Shown: in pieces, positions 55,549 to 64,000 of the stretch | How positions within the stretch are numbered: position 1 is the stretch's first letter | Layout: each line of letters begins with the position of its first letter | IMG/VR virus record: IMGVR_UViG_3300028553_000005 | Location: 1-64,000 of that record | Direction: 5' to 3' (one strand) | Source of the DNA: a virus | DNA: 64,000 nucleotides | Position numbers and translations under genes: made by a program | The notes under the pieces: model-generated | What the model saw: the letters and a program-made list of their open reading frames with translations, nothing else | The model's database searches: none | What the model was told of the DNA's origin: nothing

Positions 55549-57195
55549 TTATAATATTCGCTTCAATTTAGTTATGATATTGACTTCTTCTTGTTGTTTT
55601 TTGGTATCTGCCTGTGCTTCTAAATCATCAGGATGAGTTGGTTGTTGTGGTACATTAGACATCATCTGTGCTTGTGCCACATCATTCGTAACACCAACAG
55701 GCAGTCCAAGACCAGCTTCTTTTTCTTCGTCCATCTCAACCTGCATTTCTTTAATCTCATCATCTGTTAAACGCAACACATTTCTTTGAATCCAAGATTG
55801 TGAAAAATAACGACCCGTGTAGGGATCAACTGATCCTAACAATGAAAGTCGCTCTTTCATTAATTCAGCATCTTTAAGTTCTGTAAAGTTGTTGTCTTTA
55901 ATAAAGTCATAATGAATGTGTTCTTTAAATGATTCCCATTCCTCTGCTGTACAAATGCCTTTTAATACACATTGTACTCGCATTGCTTGGTCAAACAAAT
56001 CAGAAAACTTATTACGTAACCGATCAACAAACTTAGAAAATTTAAGTTCGTCACGAGTAACTTCGGCTACTCGGCCAAGAGAAAACCCTTGATTTGGTTC
56101 TAATCGAGAGATTGGAACGTTTAAAGCCTTGTAAAGTTTCTTTTCAAAATACTTTACATCTTCTAATTCACCTAGATTTTGACCTCCAGGTAATGTTGTA
56201 ATCTCTGTGCCTTTACCACCTTCACGGCGTGGTAACCAAAAATCTTCCATCATTGATAAGAACTTACGGTCATCACGAATCTCGCCTGTGTTGGCATCAT
56301 AGACCAGTTTGTTTTTATATTTGACCATAATATCACGGAGGTATTGTTCCGCTTTTAACTTAGGCAGATTACCTACATCAATATAAAATATTCTACGCTC
56401 AGGTGCACGTGAGATACGATAGATAACTGTGGCATCTTCAATCATACGTAACTGATTTAATGGTTTAATTGCTTTGTGTAGATAAGATAACACAACAGCC
56501 CGGCGAGAATCCATCAATCCAGACACAACAGAAACAATAGAATCGGTTGTAATACGAACACCAACTGGTCCAAAGTTTGAAGAAGCACCTGTAGTAACTT
56601 TGTCATTGAATATATAATATTCGTTGATTACTTTCATCACTTCAACACCGGTTCTTGGATCTTTTTCTTTCTTCATCTCACGAATTTTTCTTAACTTTCG
56701 TGGATCAATATATCGTAATTCTTTAATACCTTCCATTGGTTTGGCTTTATCAACAATAAGATGATAAAATAGACGACCATCTACATAGTATCTGCGGAAG
56801 ATATCTTGTGCCATGTTCTTATAATTTAACAGGCGCATGATTGTTTCAAATTCAGCTTTAATGGCAGATTTGATTTTTTCTGGTTGTTTTAAATCATCTA
56901 AAACCAATTTAATAATTTGGCCATCATCATCTTGACAAATGGCTTCTCCTACGATATCATCAAGTGCAGACTCAATTTCTGGCTGCATTGACATTTCACG
57001 ATAACGAGAAATTAATTCAACATCATTTTTTGCTGTGCCGTCTAGATCAACATATGTACCATAATATGCGGCAGAAGTAATAGTAAGAGCACCGTCCTCG
57101 TTTGCTGGAGGCGTGAAAGATTGTTGCACTTCTTGGAATTGTTCTTCCTTATTTCGTGCTATTGTAAAGCCAAAAAGTGAGAATTTATTTGCCAT
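55549..57195 (-). CDS. 20: Portal vertex protein gp20
   Basis: This 548-residue protein has the gp20 core: EIESALDDIVGEAICQDD, ILRL-type helix, YRISRAPERRIFYIDVGNLPK, and LPGGQNLGELEDVKYFEKKL. It is the 12-fold ring for DNA packaging and neck attachment. Marine myovirus gp20 genes are widely used as markers; this one is complete. SD is GGAAT. Confidence 0.97.
   Translation of the reverse strand: MANKFSLFGFTIARNKEEQFQEVQQSFTPPANEDGALTITSAAYYGTYVDLDGTAKNDVELISRYREMSMQPEIESALDDIVGEAICQDDDGQIIKLVLDDLKQPEKIKSAIKAEFETIMRLLNYKNMAQDIFRRYYVDGRLFYHLIVDKAKPMEGIKELRYIDPRKLRKIREMKKEKDPRTGVEVMKVINEYYIFNDKVTTGASSNFGPVGVRITTDSIVSVVSGLMDSRRAVVLSYLHKAIKPLNQLRMIEDATVIYRISRAPERRIFYIDVGNLPKLKAEQYLRDIMVKYKNKLVYDANTGEIRDDRKFLSMMEDFWLPRREGGKGTEITTLPGGQNLGELEDVKYFEKKLYKALNVPISRLEPNQGFSLGRVAEVTRDELKFSKFVDRLRNKFSDLFDQAMRVQCVLKGICTAEEWESFKEHIHYDFIKDNNFTELKDAELMKERLSLLGSVDPYTGRYFSQSWIQRNVLRLTDDEIKEMQVEMDEEKEAGLGLPVGVTNDVAQAQMMSNVPQQPTHPDDLEAQADTKKQQEEVNIITKLKRIL
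55556..55563 (-). promoter_or_regulatory. T4-type late promoter TATAAATA
   Basis: Exact octamer just after the gp20 stop region, 29-36 bases before the gp67-like ATG. Short leader with GGAG. Drives the core-protein operon into gp21. Confidence 0.7.
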
Positions 57196-57213
57196 AGTAT
57201 TTTATTCCAATTC

Positions 57214-57248
57214 AAAAAAACATGATGGAGAGAACCAAAATTCTCTCC
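57214..57248 (-). terminator. Hairpin with T run between gp19 and gp20
   Basis: GGAGAGAA-TTTTGG-TTCTCTCC on the minus strand, then six bases and seven T residues. The gap from stem to T run is longer than usual, so termination may be weak. Confidence 0.5.
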
Positions 57249-57263
57249 GTATAATAATGTATA

Positions 57264-57806
57264 TTAACTTGTCTGCTCAGCTTCCCACCATTGATAGGCA
57301 AATGTTACCGCATATTCTTCGATAACATCATTCGAGCCCCAATCCAAATCGATTGGAGCAATATCAACAGGAAACATTCCAACAAATTTATAATACTTCA
57401 GTTCATCGCCAGTTTTACCGTATTGTGTAACCAGTGCATCGACTGAGTAACCAGAAGGCGCAGCTGCTTGACTATTACGTAAATTTCCAGCGTGACTATT
57501 AATTGAATTCATCCAAGATTCCATTGCATTGCGGATAGTAAAATCTTCATCGTTAATAATCTGAAGTGTCCAGTCAGTAAATGTTCTATTACCAGCAAAC
57601 TTTAGTTCACGACCAAAGTAGTATAAAGGAACAGTACCAATTGTTGCACCAGGTAATTGTGCTGACTTAGCCTGAAAAGTGGCTTTTTGACCTGCTGCTG
57701 TACCGCCTGCGGCGATTGTTGGAAATACCAGAGAGACCTGGAATAGATTGGGACGGGCCCCGTCACCAATCATATTTGATCTAAATTCTGCTACATTAAA
57801 TGCCAT
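57264..57806 (-). CDS. 19: Tail tube protein gp19
   Basis: This 180-residue protein has FNVAEFRSNMIGDGARPNLF and YYFGRELKFAGNR, TDWTLQIINDEDFTIRNAME. It forms the inner tube inside the gp18 sheath. Length is close to T4 (163). AGGAG precedes it; an AATAAATA lies upstream but is a poor late box. Confidence 0.95.
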   Translation of the reverse strand: MAFNVAEFRSNMIGDGARPNLFQVSLVFPTIAAGGTAAGQKATFQAKSAQLPGATIGTVPLYYFGRELKFAGNRTFTDWTLQIINDEDFTIRNAMESWMNSINSHAGNLRNSQAAAPSGYSVDALVTQYGKTGDELKYYKFVGMFPVDIAPIDLDWGSNDVIEEYAVTFAYQWWEAEQTS

Positions 57807-57834
57807 TTTTTTCTCCTATTCGTTGAATTATTTA

Positions 57835-59547
57835 TTAAGTTCTACCAACGATTTCAGTAAAGTCTACACCAGTTCTTACTGCTACGAAGCTCAACTGAAT
57901 GAAGTTGATTGCACGAGCAGGTTTGATATAGATATCGCCAACGAATTGATTGGAATCAATAACTTGTGATGTATTATTTGTAGTATCACAAACAACACGA
58001 TAGTCATAGATGCCACGGCGACCTTGAATATCACGGAGGAAAGGTGTAACTAATGCAACAAATTGGTTGCGAGTAAATTCGTCATTGAACTCAAACAATG
58101 AGAACTTGGCAGCTGTAGATATTGCTTTCTCCATTACAATAAACAATCTGCGGACGTTAATTCTGTCAAATGCAGATGGTTTTGTTTGTAGTGTTTTGTC
58201 GCCAAACAACACAGTACCTTGGCCAGGGAAAGTTCCAACTGGATTAATACCAATGGCATACAAAGAATCTCTTTCTGTTTTATTAGGATTCCAAGACAGT
58301 TTAGTAACATTCTTTAAATTGCCACGGTTAAATCCTGCTGGTGAAAACCATGGATCACGTACCGAGTCTGTATATACACAGGTACCAGCAATGTCACCAT
58401 TTAATGGAACATAGCGATATGTGTTGTTATACTTGTCAAACATATATTTCCAACCACAATCAGCAACAGCATAAGAGGTCGAACGAGCCAACGCTGTATG
58501 CCATGTTTTAATATCATCAACTTCTGAACCAGAATTGTTAACGACAGTAGAGGATGGAGGAGATATAAAAGCCATACAATCTTTACGAGCATTAGCAATA
58601 TTGTCAATAATATATTGTTGTGTTGCACTTCCAGCATCACCTGCCAATACTAAAGAAACATCCACAGCATCTGGATTAGTAAACAATGCATACGCTGTTT
58701 GTAATTCTGCATCAGAGGGGGTATCTTCAACACCACCACCTAAAGAAATTGTGGTTGATGTAGCTACTGTTGCATAATTTGTATTAGCCAAAGCATCACC
58801 CCAAGTGGCGTTGGTTGTGGCATAACTTACTGGATCTATAGCATAGATATATTTTGATTTATTGAAAATTACATTTTTGTAATAATTTGAATTGCCTAAA
58901 GCATCAGTAGCATCTACGCCTTTAGAAAGATACGGATAAACTTCTAAAATAGTATTTTTAATACCGGTAAATAAACCACCAGAATCAACAACTACAATAT
59001 GAACTTCATCGTTAGCTGCACCGGCAGCAGAAGCTTGTGCTGATGTACCTGGAGCGGCATTAAAATATGAAGAAACTCCAACAGAGTTGACGTTCCATGT
59101 GTTAAAATTTCCACCAGCATCAAGAACTGAAACTGTAATAGAATTTCCAAAAGCACCAGGATAACGTGCTAAAAAAGCACCATAAGCGTTGGCGTTACTA
59201 TTGTTTAAATAAGAAGCTTCAAAAGTATCTTCATTATCAACCGCAGTTTGAGTAGCACTAGAATTTGCACTAGCATTTTTAGCATCAGTGCCAATAGCAC
59301 GAGCTACTTTAAGATTGTTACCATACGCTAAAAAGCTGGCGGCTGTAAAAAACGAGGCAAACGTATTTGCATCTGGCTTACCAAATGTCTTTACAAGATT
59401 GACTTCATTTTCAACAGTAATTATTTTATTTCCTGGACCCCATACGAATTTTCCAGCAAATGCACCGGCCGTAGTTAGAACTGAAGGTACAACTGTCGTT
59501 AAATCGACTTCAGATACATTTACGCCTGGAGAGATTTGAAATGCCAT
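57835..59547 (-). CDS. 18: Tail sheath protein gp18
   Basis: This 570-residue protein has the sheath N-terminus FQISPGVNVSEVDLTT and the conserved C-terminal domain with INVRRLFIVMEKAI and FIQLSFVAVRTGVDFTE. It makes the contractile tail sheath. A variable middle domain rich in Asn, Ala and Thr faces outwards. AAGGAG and a late octamer variant precede it. T4 gp18 has 659 residues, so the middle is shorter. Confidence 0.97.
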   Translation of the reverse strand: MAFQISPGVNVSEVDLTTVVPSVLTTAGAFAGKFVWGPGNKIITVENEVNLVKTFGKPDANTFASFFTAASFLAYGNNLKVARAIGTDAKNASANSSATQTAVDNEDTFEASYLNNSNANAYGAFLARYPGAFGNSITVSVLDAGGNFNTWNVNSVGVSSYFNAAPGTSAQASAAGAANDEVHIVVVDSGGLFTGIKNTILEVYPYLSKGVDATDALGNSNYYKNVIFNKSKYIYAIDPVSYATTNATWGDALANTNYATVATSTTISLGGGVEDTPSDAELQTAYALFTNPDAVDVSLVLAGDAGSATQQYIIDNIANARKDCMAFISPPSSTVVNNSGSEVDDIKTWHTALARSTSYAVADCGWKYMFDKYNNTYRYVPLNGDIAGTCVYTDSVRDPWFSPAGFNRGNLKNVTKLSWNPNKTERDSLYAIGINPVGTFPGQGTVLFGDKTLQTKPSAFDRINVRRLFIVMEKAISTAAKFSLFEFNDEFTRNQFVALVTPFLRDIQGRRGIYDYRVVCDTTNNTSQVIDSNQFVGDIYIKPARAINFIQLSFVAVRTGVDFTEIVGRT

Positions 59548-59598
59548 TTGTTATCTCCTTGATATTGTTTTGTTTTGGTTACTAAGATACCATGTTAA

Positions 59599-59606
59599 TA
59601 TTTATG
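59599..59606 (-). promoter_or_regulatory. Late promoter variant CATAAATA for gp18
   Basis: On the minus strand CATAAATA, one base off consensus, 52-59 bases before gp18, in the gap after gp17. Variants at position one still work in T4. Confidence 0.6.
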
Positions 59607-59617
59607 AATAGTCACTT

Positions 59618-61297
59618 TTATAGATTTTTTAAAGAGTCCCTAATGAATCCTGAATAAACCTCATTGCCATCTGCGACTTCCCAAAGATCACCGTCCATCA
59701 CTTCAAAATTATGTTGTCTACCATCTTCAATGATAGGTGCCGGTAAAATTTCTTCATCCAGCTGGTTCAAGTTTTCCAACTGGATTTGTTTTCTTATATC
59801 ATGACTTACGATTTCCTTAAAGTATTTTTGTGTGGCCACCCAAGCAAAAACAACTAAAGTCATCACCAAGTCATCATTTTCTCCATCCTCAGCAGCAAAA
59901 GATGTTTTGCTTGCTGTAAAAGTGGTTAACTCAGATAGTGTGTCAAAATCGGGTATTAATAGTTTATCGCTTTCGACCAGAGTTTTCAGATTTGAACAAC
60001 CAATTCTTTTAACGGCAACCGACATTTTAAGTCCCATCTGAACACCACGACCAAAGCCTGAAGATAATTGTTGTGGTTTTTTGTTACCTGTGAATATCTT
60101 CCAAAGATTCTCATATTCAAAATCTTGGTGTATAATATCCGCTACCTGTGGATTATTATTTATCTCCACAAGGATATAGGCATCATTGTACATCTTGGCT
60201 GCATTGACAATCATGGTCGGAAACAATATTGGAGATATTGAAGAACTCTTGTAGGTTGCCACCTGTTTATATGGAGTGGATGATATGTCAAAAATTGAAA
60301 ATGCTGAGGAATCTAAGTTTCTACCTTCTGAAACATCCACACATATACAATATAAATGGTCTTTGGTGGTTTCATCATCTCCTTTAATAGGATACTCATA
60401 GATATTCATTTTGTCATGGTGTGCCAAAGGTTCTTTGTACGCCATGGTTTGTAATTTAGTACCAGAAATAAGAGTATTGGTTGAACCTAGAAACTCGGTT
60501 TCAAACTCTTGGCGGAACTGGTGTTCAGAAGTGTTACGAATTGTTTCTTCTTTCCAAGCATCATCACGACCAGGTACCATAGACCAATGAACTTCAAAAG
60601 GTACATAATTGTTTTTCTTATTGATTGCATCTGTCCATATTTTGTAAAACAGATTCATACCATTAGGTGTAGAAACAATAATAATCTTTGTTTTGGTACC
60701 AGCAGTAATAACTGGATATACGGAAGTAAAGAACTCTGTGGCAATATTGGATGGTACGAAAGCAAACTCGTCTAAGAACACAATGTTAAACGAACCAGAA
60801 CGAGCCGCTGAGGATGACGTGGAGGAGGCGATAATAACTGAACCATTCTCTAACTCTACTCGACCTTTATTCCATTCAACCACGCCTTGCTGTAACCACA
60901 TAGGAAGGTTCTCATACGCTAGTTGTAATTTACCAAGGATTCCACGAGCAGTTTCACCTCGGTTTGCCAGAACGGCAATAGACTGTGCATCTTGAAATAG
61001 TATTGTCCAAAGAAGGTATGCCACCGTGGTGGTAGTTTTTCCAACCTGTCGAGGACATTTCATAATCGTAAAACGATTTTTATGAAAAGTTCGTATCATG
61101 TCCTCTTGAAAATTATACATTTTAAAATCAGTTACACCATCGTCCAGTGTAATAATTTTAATGTATTTGGCGAAATAGATAGGATCCCTAGAACATTTGA
61201 TATACTCATCAACTTGTTCTTTGGTAAAATTAACTTGTATACCAACCCTTTTTAATAAAGGATTATCACGATACGATTCTTTAGTTTTTGCTGGCAT
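59618..61297 (-). CDS. 17: Terminase large subunit gp17
   Basis: This 559-residue protein has the ATPase with CPRQVGKTT (82-89; Walker A) and NIVFLDEF (Walker B, about 171-178). The nuclease domain has ICVDVSEGR with the first metal-binding Asp. It packages DNA through gp20 with gp16. It overlaps gp16 by 17 bases. Confidence 0.97.
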   Translation of the reverse strand: MPAKTKESYRDNPLLKRVGIQVNFTKEQVDEYIKCSRDPIYFAKYIKIITLDDGVTDFKMYNFQEDMIRTFHKNRFTIMKCPRQVGKTTTTVAYLLWTILFQDAQSIAVLANRGETARGILGKLQLAYENLPMWLQQGVVEWNKGRVELENGSVIIASSTSSSAARSGSFNIVFLDEFAFVPSNIATEFFTSVYPVITAGTKTKIIIVSTPNGMNLFYKIWTDAINKKNNYVPFEVHWSMVPGRDDAWKEETIRNTSEHQFRQEFETEFLGSTNTLISGTKLQTMAYKEPLAHHDKMNIYEYPIKGDDETTKDHLYCICVDVSEGRNLDSSAFSIFDISSTPYKQVATYKSSSISPILFPTMIVNAAKMYNDAYILVEINNNPQVADIIHQDFEYENLWKIFTGNKKPQQLSSGFGRGVQMGLKMSVAVKRIGCSNLKTLVESDKLLIPDFDTLSELTTFTASKTSFAAEDGENDDLVMTLVVFAWVATQKYFKEIVSHDIRKQIQLENLNQLDEEILPAPIIEDGRQHNFEVMDGDLWEVADGNEVYSGFIRDSLKNL

Positions 61298-61706
61298 TAT
61301 TCTTTAATAACTTACTTAATTCGGATGTTGAACCAACAAAGATTGCTTTATCAATATTGGTGCCAGAATTTTTTTTCTTTTCTTCATCCATTTCACGCAT
61401 TTGTTTTTGTATATTCAGAAGTTCTTTATTAGCATCCACCATATTTTTTAGTATACCGCCATAAACTTCAAATGCACGAGGATGTTGGCCTGCTTTGGCA
61501 ATGTTGAGTATTTCTTCCATAGCTTCTTGGCCTTGGTCAATAATGCCTTGTAGGTTTTCTTTTGATTGTTGATAGGCGTCTGTAAGGTCCTGTTTTAAAT
61601 CAGGTTCATTATATTTGACCGATAATACAGGAAGTTTTTCTTTTTTTTCTTCTGGTATAGGTGCAATGTCAAAAACATCGGCCAAAGTTTTATTCAAGTC
61701 ATTCAT
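61281..61706 (-). CDS. 16: Terminase small subunit gp16
   Basis: This 141-residue protein is a helical coiled coil in the central part (KENLQGIIDQGQEAMEEIL) with an Asp/Lys-rich end. T4 gp16 has 164. It regulates gp17 cutting and ATPase. Identification by place, size and the DLTDAYQQSK-type block. Confidence 0.85.
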   Translation of the reverse strand: MNDLNKTLADVFDIAPIPEEKKEKLPVLSVKYNEPDLKQDLTDAYQQSKENLQGIIDQGQEAMEEILNIAKAGQHPRAFEVYGGILKNMVDANKELLNIQKQMREMDEEKKKNSGTNIDKAIFVGSTSELSKLLKNNASKN

Positions 61707-61722
61707 AGTATTTTGCTTTTAA

Positions 61723-62229
61723 TTAGCCCCAAGTGCCGCCAGTAAAATTTACAAAACGCCAAATGTTATTAGCGCCATTGGTATAATTTTCCACACAACG
61801 ATATAATTTATCATTATCAATTGCAATAAATCCGGCTTTATCACCTGGATCACCTTTAGATGTTAAAGGTATTGGTGTATGCCATTGCAATACAACACCA
61901 TCAACAGTAAAAACACCAGTAACAATTAAATTGTTTGAAGTGATTGTGTTACTTGAAACAATGTTTGAAGATGTTATTGTATTTGTTACGGCTAAATTAC
62001 CAGTAACAGTACCACCACTTAACGACAATTTACTGTTGGCAGTATTACGAGCATATTGATCAATGTCTATTTCAATTGCTTCATTCAATAGTGTAAATCC
62101 ACCGGGAGTTATACCATCATGAACAGTTAAAGTTTTATTGGTACTATTAATAATTAATTCACCATTGGCACCAGTTGTATTGGCCAATGTTGCTGAACCG
62201 TATCGTTTAAATTGTAGTGTGCGTGCCAT
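61723..62229 (-). CDS. Virion protein with tail-fibre-like N-terminus
   Basis: This 168-residue protein starts RTLQFKRYGSATLANTTGAN, then LIINSTNKTLTVHDGIT, a pattern at the N-terminus of phage fibre and tropism proteins. The middle has Thr/Ser/Asn beta-repeat VTNTITSSNIVSSNTITS. The end has a YRCVENYTNG domain. It is in the neck-terminase block. A short whisker or fibre piece is possible. Confidence 0.55.
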   Translation of the reverse strand: MARTLQFKRYGSATLANTTGANGELIINSTNKTLTVHDGITPGGFTLLNEAIEIDIDQYARNTANSKLSLSGGTVTGNLAVTNTITSSNIVSSNTITSNNLIVTGVFTVDGVVLQWHTPIPLTSKGDPGDKAGFIAIDNDKLYRCVENYTNGANNIWRFVNFTGGTWG

Positions 62230-62240
62230 TTTAATTACCT

Positions 62241-63332
62241 TTAATGTAAATCGGTTGTTTTTTCTTGTTCTATATGTAGGTCATCACGACCAACTTGTGT
62301 AGTTAAATCACCAGCAAAATTATCTGGTAATATATTTGTTTCTATAATATTTGGTGTTTCGGATATTTGAACTGTTGCAACATAAGGTGTGCTGACATTG
62401 GCATCTGTTGGCATTGGTGTCACATCTATCTGAACACGCTTCTGTGATTGAGGAACAAATGATGTGAACGCATAGTTTGCACCAGAGGTAGTGGATTTTA
62501 TTGGCAAATCAGAAGTAAAATTACCATTAATATTTTGCAACTGTAATGTATTGTTATTAAAGAACACTACTTTGCCTGTAGCTACAGCCATTGGCGCAGA
62601 GTAGCCTTGATAAACAGTTTCACCTACTTGATATGTTCCAATTCCTGAATTAGGATTGATTGTAAATTCTATAATCTCATTTTCAGTTAATTTAGTAAAG
62701 ATTGAAGTAATTGAATGTGTAATTACTCCACCAGTATCAGATACTTTACCAAAGATAAATCCTTTAACTGTAAAATTTAATGTCCATATAATTAAGCGAG
62801 TTTCATTTTCTTTATTGCCTTCATATTGTATTTCATGTGTGGTTGAATTTAATACAACAGGCACTTCTTTAATTATACCCATTTCAGGTATCAAATTTAA
62901 TTTGATTGTATAATCTGGTGCAAAAAATGGAAGTATGTGTTCTATAATTTGTGTACCATCTTCTATGTTACGAACATAGATATAAAGATTAAAATCAAAA
63001 TCATATGGTACGGGATTATATTGAGAAACTATTCCTGCTGGTGTCTTTGCAAATGTTTTTGTATTTGTATTTAATTTTCTGGCTACATCATAATTTAAAC
63101 CAGACATTTCAAAAGACATTCTAGGTAAAGTTACTTGAACCTTTTTATCAAGGTTAGGATCTCCTTCTAACCTTCGAACATAAAATTCTTTAGTTGCATA
63201 AGCTATTGGTACAAGAAATCTTTGTGCCTCTGTTAAATCTGGATTGTAACGAACCAAGGTAATATCTTTAAAAAGATTACCAAAGCCAACAACCAGTTTA
63301 CGAATTACTCTATTGTATGAAATAGCGGACAT
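62241..63332 (-). CDS. 15: Tail sheath stabilizer and completion protein gp15
   Basis: This 363-residue protein has YNRVIRKLVVGFGNLFKDIT and PRMSFEMSGLNYD, then FDFNLYIYVRNIEDG, characteristic of gp15, the hexamer at the head-proximal tail end. The C-terminal about 100 residues are an extra beta domain not in T4 gp15 (272). One-base overlap with gp14. Confidence 0.9.
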   Translation of the reverse strand: MSAISYNRVIRKLVVGFGNLFKDITLVRYNPDLTEAQRFLVPIAYATKEFYVRRLEGDPNLDKKVQVTLPRMSFEMSGLNYDVARKLNTNTKTFAKTPAGIVSQYNPVPYDFDFNLYIYVRNIEDGTQIIEHILPFFAPDYTIKLNLIPEMGIIKEVPVVLNSTTHEIQYEGNKENETRLIIWTLNFTVKGFIFGKVSDTGGVITHSITSIFTKLTENEIIEFTINPNSGIGTYQVGETVYQGYSAPMAVATGKVVFFNNNTLQLQNINGNFTSDLPIKSTTSGANYAFTSFVPQSQKRVQIDVTPMPTDANVSTPYVATVQISETPNIIETNILPDNFAGDLTTQVGRDDLHIEQEKTTDLH

Positions 63333-64000
63333 TATATGTTACCAAAAGGATTAGTTTCTGAAAAATCAATAATTGAATTTGCATTTGTTGCAATCAAATT
63401 ATTATCATATTCTTCACTATAAGTATTATCTTCTAAAGGATTAAATGTTGCAAGTGTATAACGAGCATTACTGCTTGCACCAATAATTGATCTACCAACA
63501 ACAAACTCTCCAGCAATATTAGTTACTGTTAATGTATTAGAAGTTGGAATCCAACTCTGTACTATAGCAACCGCAGTGGCAGTATTTCGTGTACTATTAA
63601 TAGATTGGTATACAGTTTCTTTTATTGTATATCGTCCTGTACCGACACCAGTATGTAGAGATTGTGTGTAAGCATTATTTGTAACCACCAAATCAATATC
63701 AGCAACACCAGTATCAATAATTTCTTGTGAGTATTTAAATTTCTCTAAGTACAGTTCATAGAAATAAGGTTGTTTTCTGCCTAGTGTATAAAAGTCTTTT
63801 GATTGTTCTGTGAATTTAATTTCAAACAATTCACCAGTACCATTTAAAAAAGGCACATAAACCAAATCACCTTCTCGTGGCCGTGTAAATGTATTCTGTG
63901 GAACTCGTTGTGAAAATGACCTACGAGATACCAATACATTCACATCGTCTTTAATTTCTAAACCAAATTTAGAAAAGATATCTTTCTGTCCAATGTAATC
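63332..64000 (-). CDS. 14: Neck protein gp14, N-terminus outside the window
   Basis: The frame is open to the right edge, so the gene is partial; 222 residues are inside. The block DIFSKFGLEIKDDVNVLVSR and then RPREGDLVYVPF match T4 gp14, which with gp13 closes the filled head. A middle stretch of about 90 residues is extra to T4 (256). The call GTG at 63943 by simple ORF finding is only an internal codon. Confidence 0.88.
   Translation of the reverse strand, partial: DYIGQKDIFSKFGLEIKDDVNVLVSRRSFSQRVPQNTFTRPREGDLVYVPFLNGTGELFEIKFTEQSKDFYTLGRKQPYFYELYLEKFKYSQEIIDTGVADIDLVVTNNAYTQSLHTGVGTGRYTIKETVYQSINSTRNTATAVAIVQSWIPTSNTLTVTNIAGEFVVGRSIIGASSNARYTLATFNPLEDNTYSEEYDNNLIATNANSIIDFSETNPFGNI

Noticed and set aside
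57829-57836. AATAAATA before gp19 as late promoter
   Set aside because: A first-position A is a poor fit and the site overlaps the end of gp18, so I do not call it.
1-64000. CRISPR array, insertion sequence, integrase or attachment site
   Set aside because: No regular direct-repeat/spacer array, transposase or integrase signature was found; the phage looks strictly lytic in this window.

Overview
This window is a contiguous piece of a large, AT-rich, T4-like myovirus genome (contractile tail, Tevenvirinae-related). The gene set and order match the marine and freshwater T4-like phages of cyanobacteria and SAR11-type bacteria more closely than enteric T4. Nearly all genes lie on the minus strand in tightly overlapping ATGA/TAATG chains. 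Only four short stretches use the plus strand: 27444-28874, 31095-31700, 33129-33494, and the promoters that serve them. The host cannot be fixed from the sequence. The LpxH-like phosphoesterase, the glycan genes, the lipoprotein spanin and the secreted nuclease point to a Gram-negative host. No photosystem gene is present in this window.

Layout by coordinate. 1-900: lysis-side genes (secreted thermonuclease fragment, overlapping o-/i-spanin pair). 900-9531: a run of virion and head-interior candidates, namely an Ig-like structural protein, two proteins carrying repeated EEVEQIDE motifs, and two enzymes (an adenylyltransferase-kinase fusion and a ligase-like nucleotidyltransferase). 9668-16406: a surface-glycan cassette of glycosyltransferases, two tandem methyltransferases and an epimerase. 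16410-27305: unknown genes, a DruA-like protein, gp41 helicase, UvsX, a membrane protein, gp43 polymerase, an LpxH-like phosphoesterase and an Sm-like protein. 27444-34739: accessory region with transmembrane microproteins, fatty acid desaturase, IscA-type carrier, FkbM and GT32 enzymes, J-domain protein, four tRNA-like genes, SprT-like protease, dCMP deaminase, HNH protein and Hsp20. 34832-50383: replication, recombination and late-transcription genes (RegA, gp62, gp44, gp45, gp46, gp47, gp55, UvsW, UvsY) mixed with heme oxygenase, peptide deformylase, a second DruA-like protein and a cytidylyltransferase-cupin fusion. 50416-64000: the head and tail block, running in genomic order gp23, gp22, gp21, core proteins, gp20, gp19, gp18, gp17, gp16, a fibre-like protein, gp15 and gp14.

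Regulation visible in the sequence. gp55 is the T4 late sigma factor and gp45 its sliding-clamp activator. Copies of the T4 late promoter octamer TATAAATA lie in front of gp22, the ligase-like gene, Hsp20, the gp67-like gene and the plus-strand island. CATAAATA precedes gp18. Six sigma-70 promoters (TTGACA with 17-18 nt spacing) sit just after the 3' ends of upstream genes. Their -35 boxes lie in or beside small hairpins, which resembles the promoter-early stem-loop (PeSL) cassettes reported in T4-type phages. Intrinsic terminators follow gp23, regA, the FkbM gene and the winged-helix gene.

The most interesting pattern is a probable set of head-interior proteins. gp21 in T4 cuts after (L/I)-x-E, and the proteins at 3186-5069 and 5072-6256 carry repeated Q(I/L)DE or EIDE motifs spaced like cleavage sites. 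Several small proteins and two enzymes in the same block begin with a short amphipathic leader ending in Glu, like a capsid-targeting sequence. This suggests processed peptides and enzymes packaged in the head and injected with the DNA, but that is inference. No stretch longer than about 300 bases lacks a gene once the small ORFs at 27881-28074 and 29167-29474 are counted.
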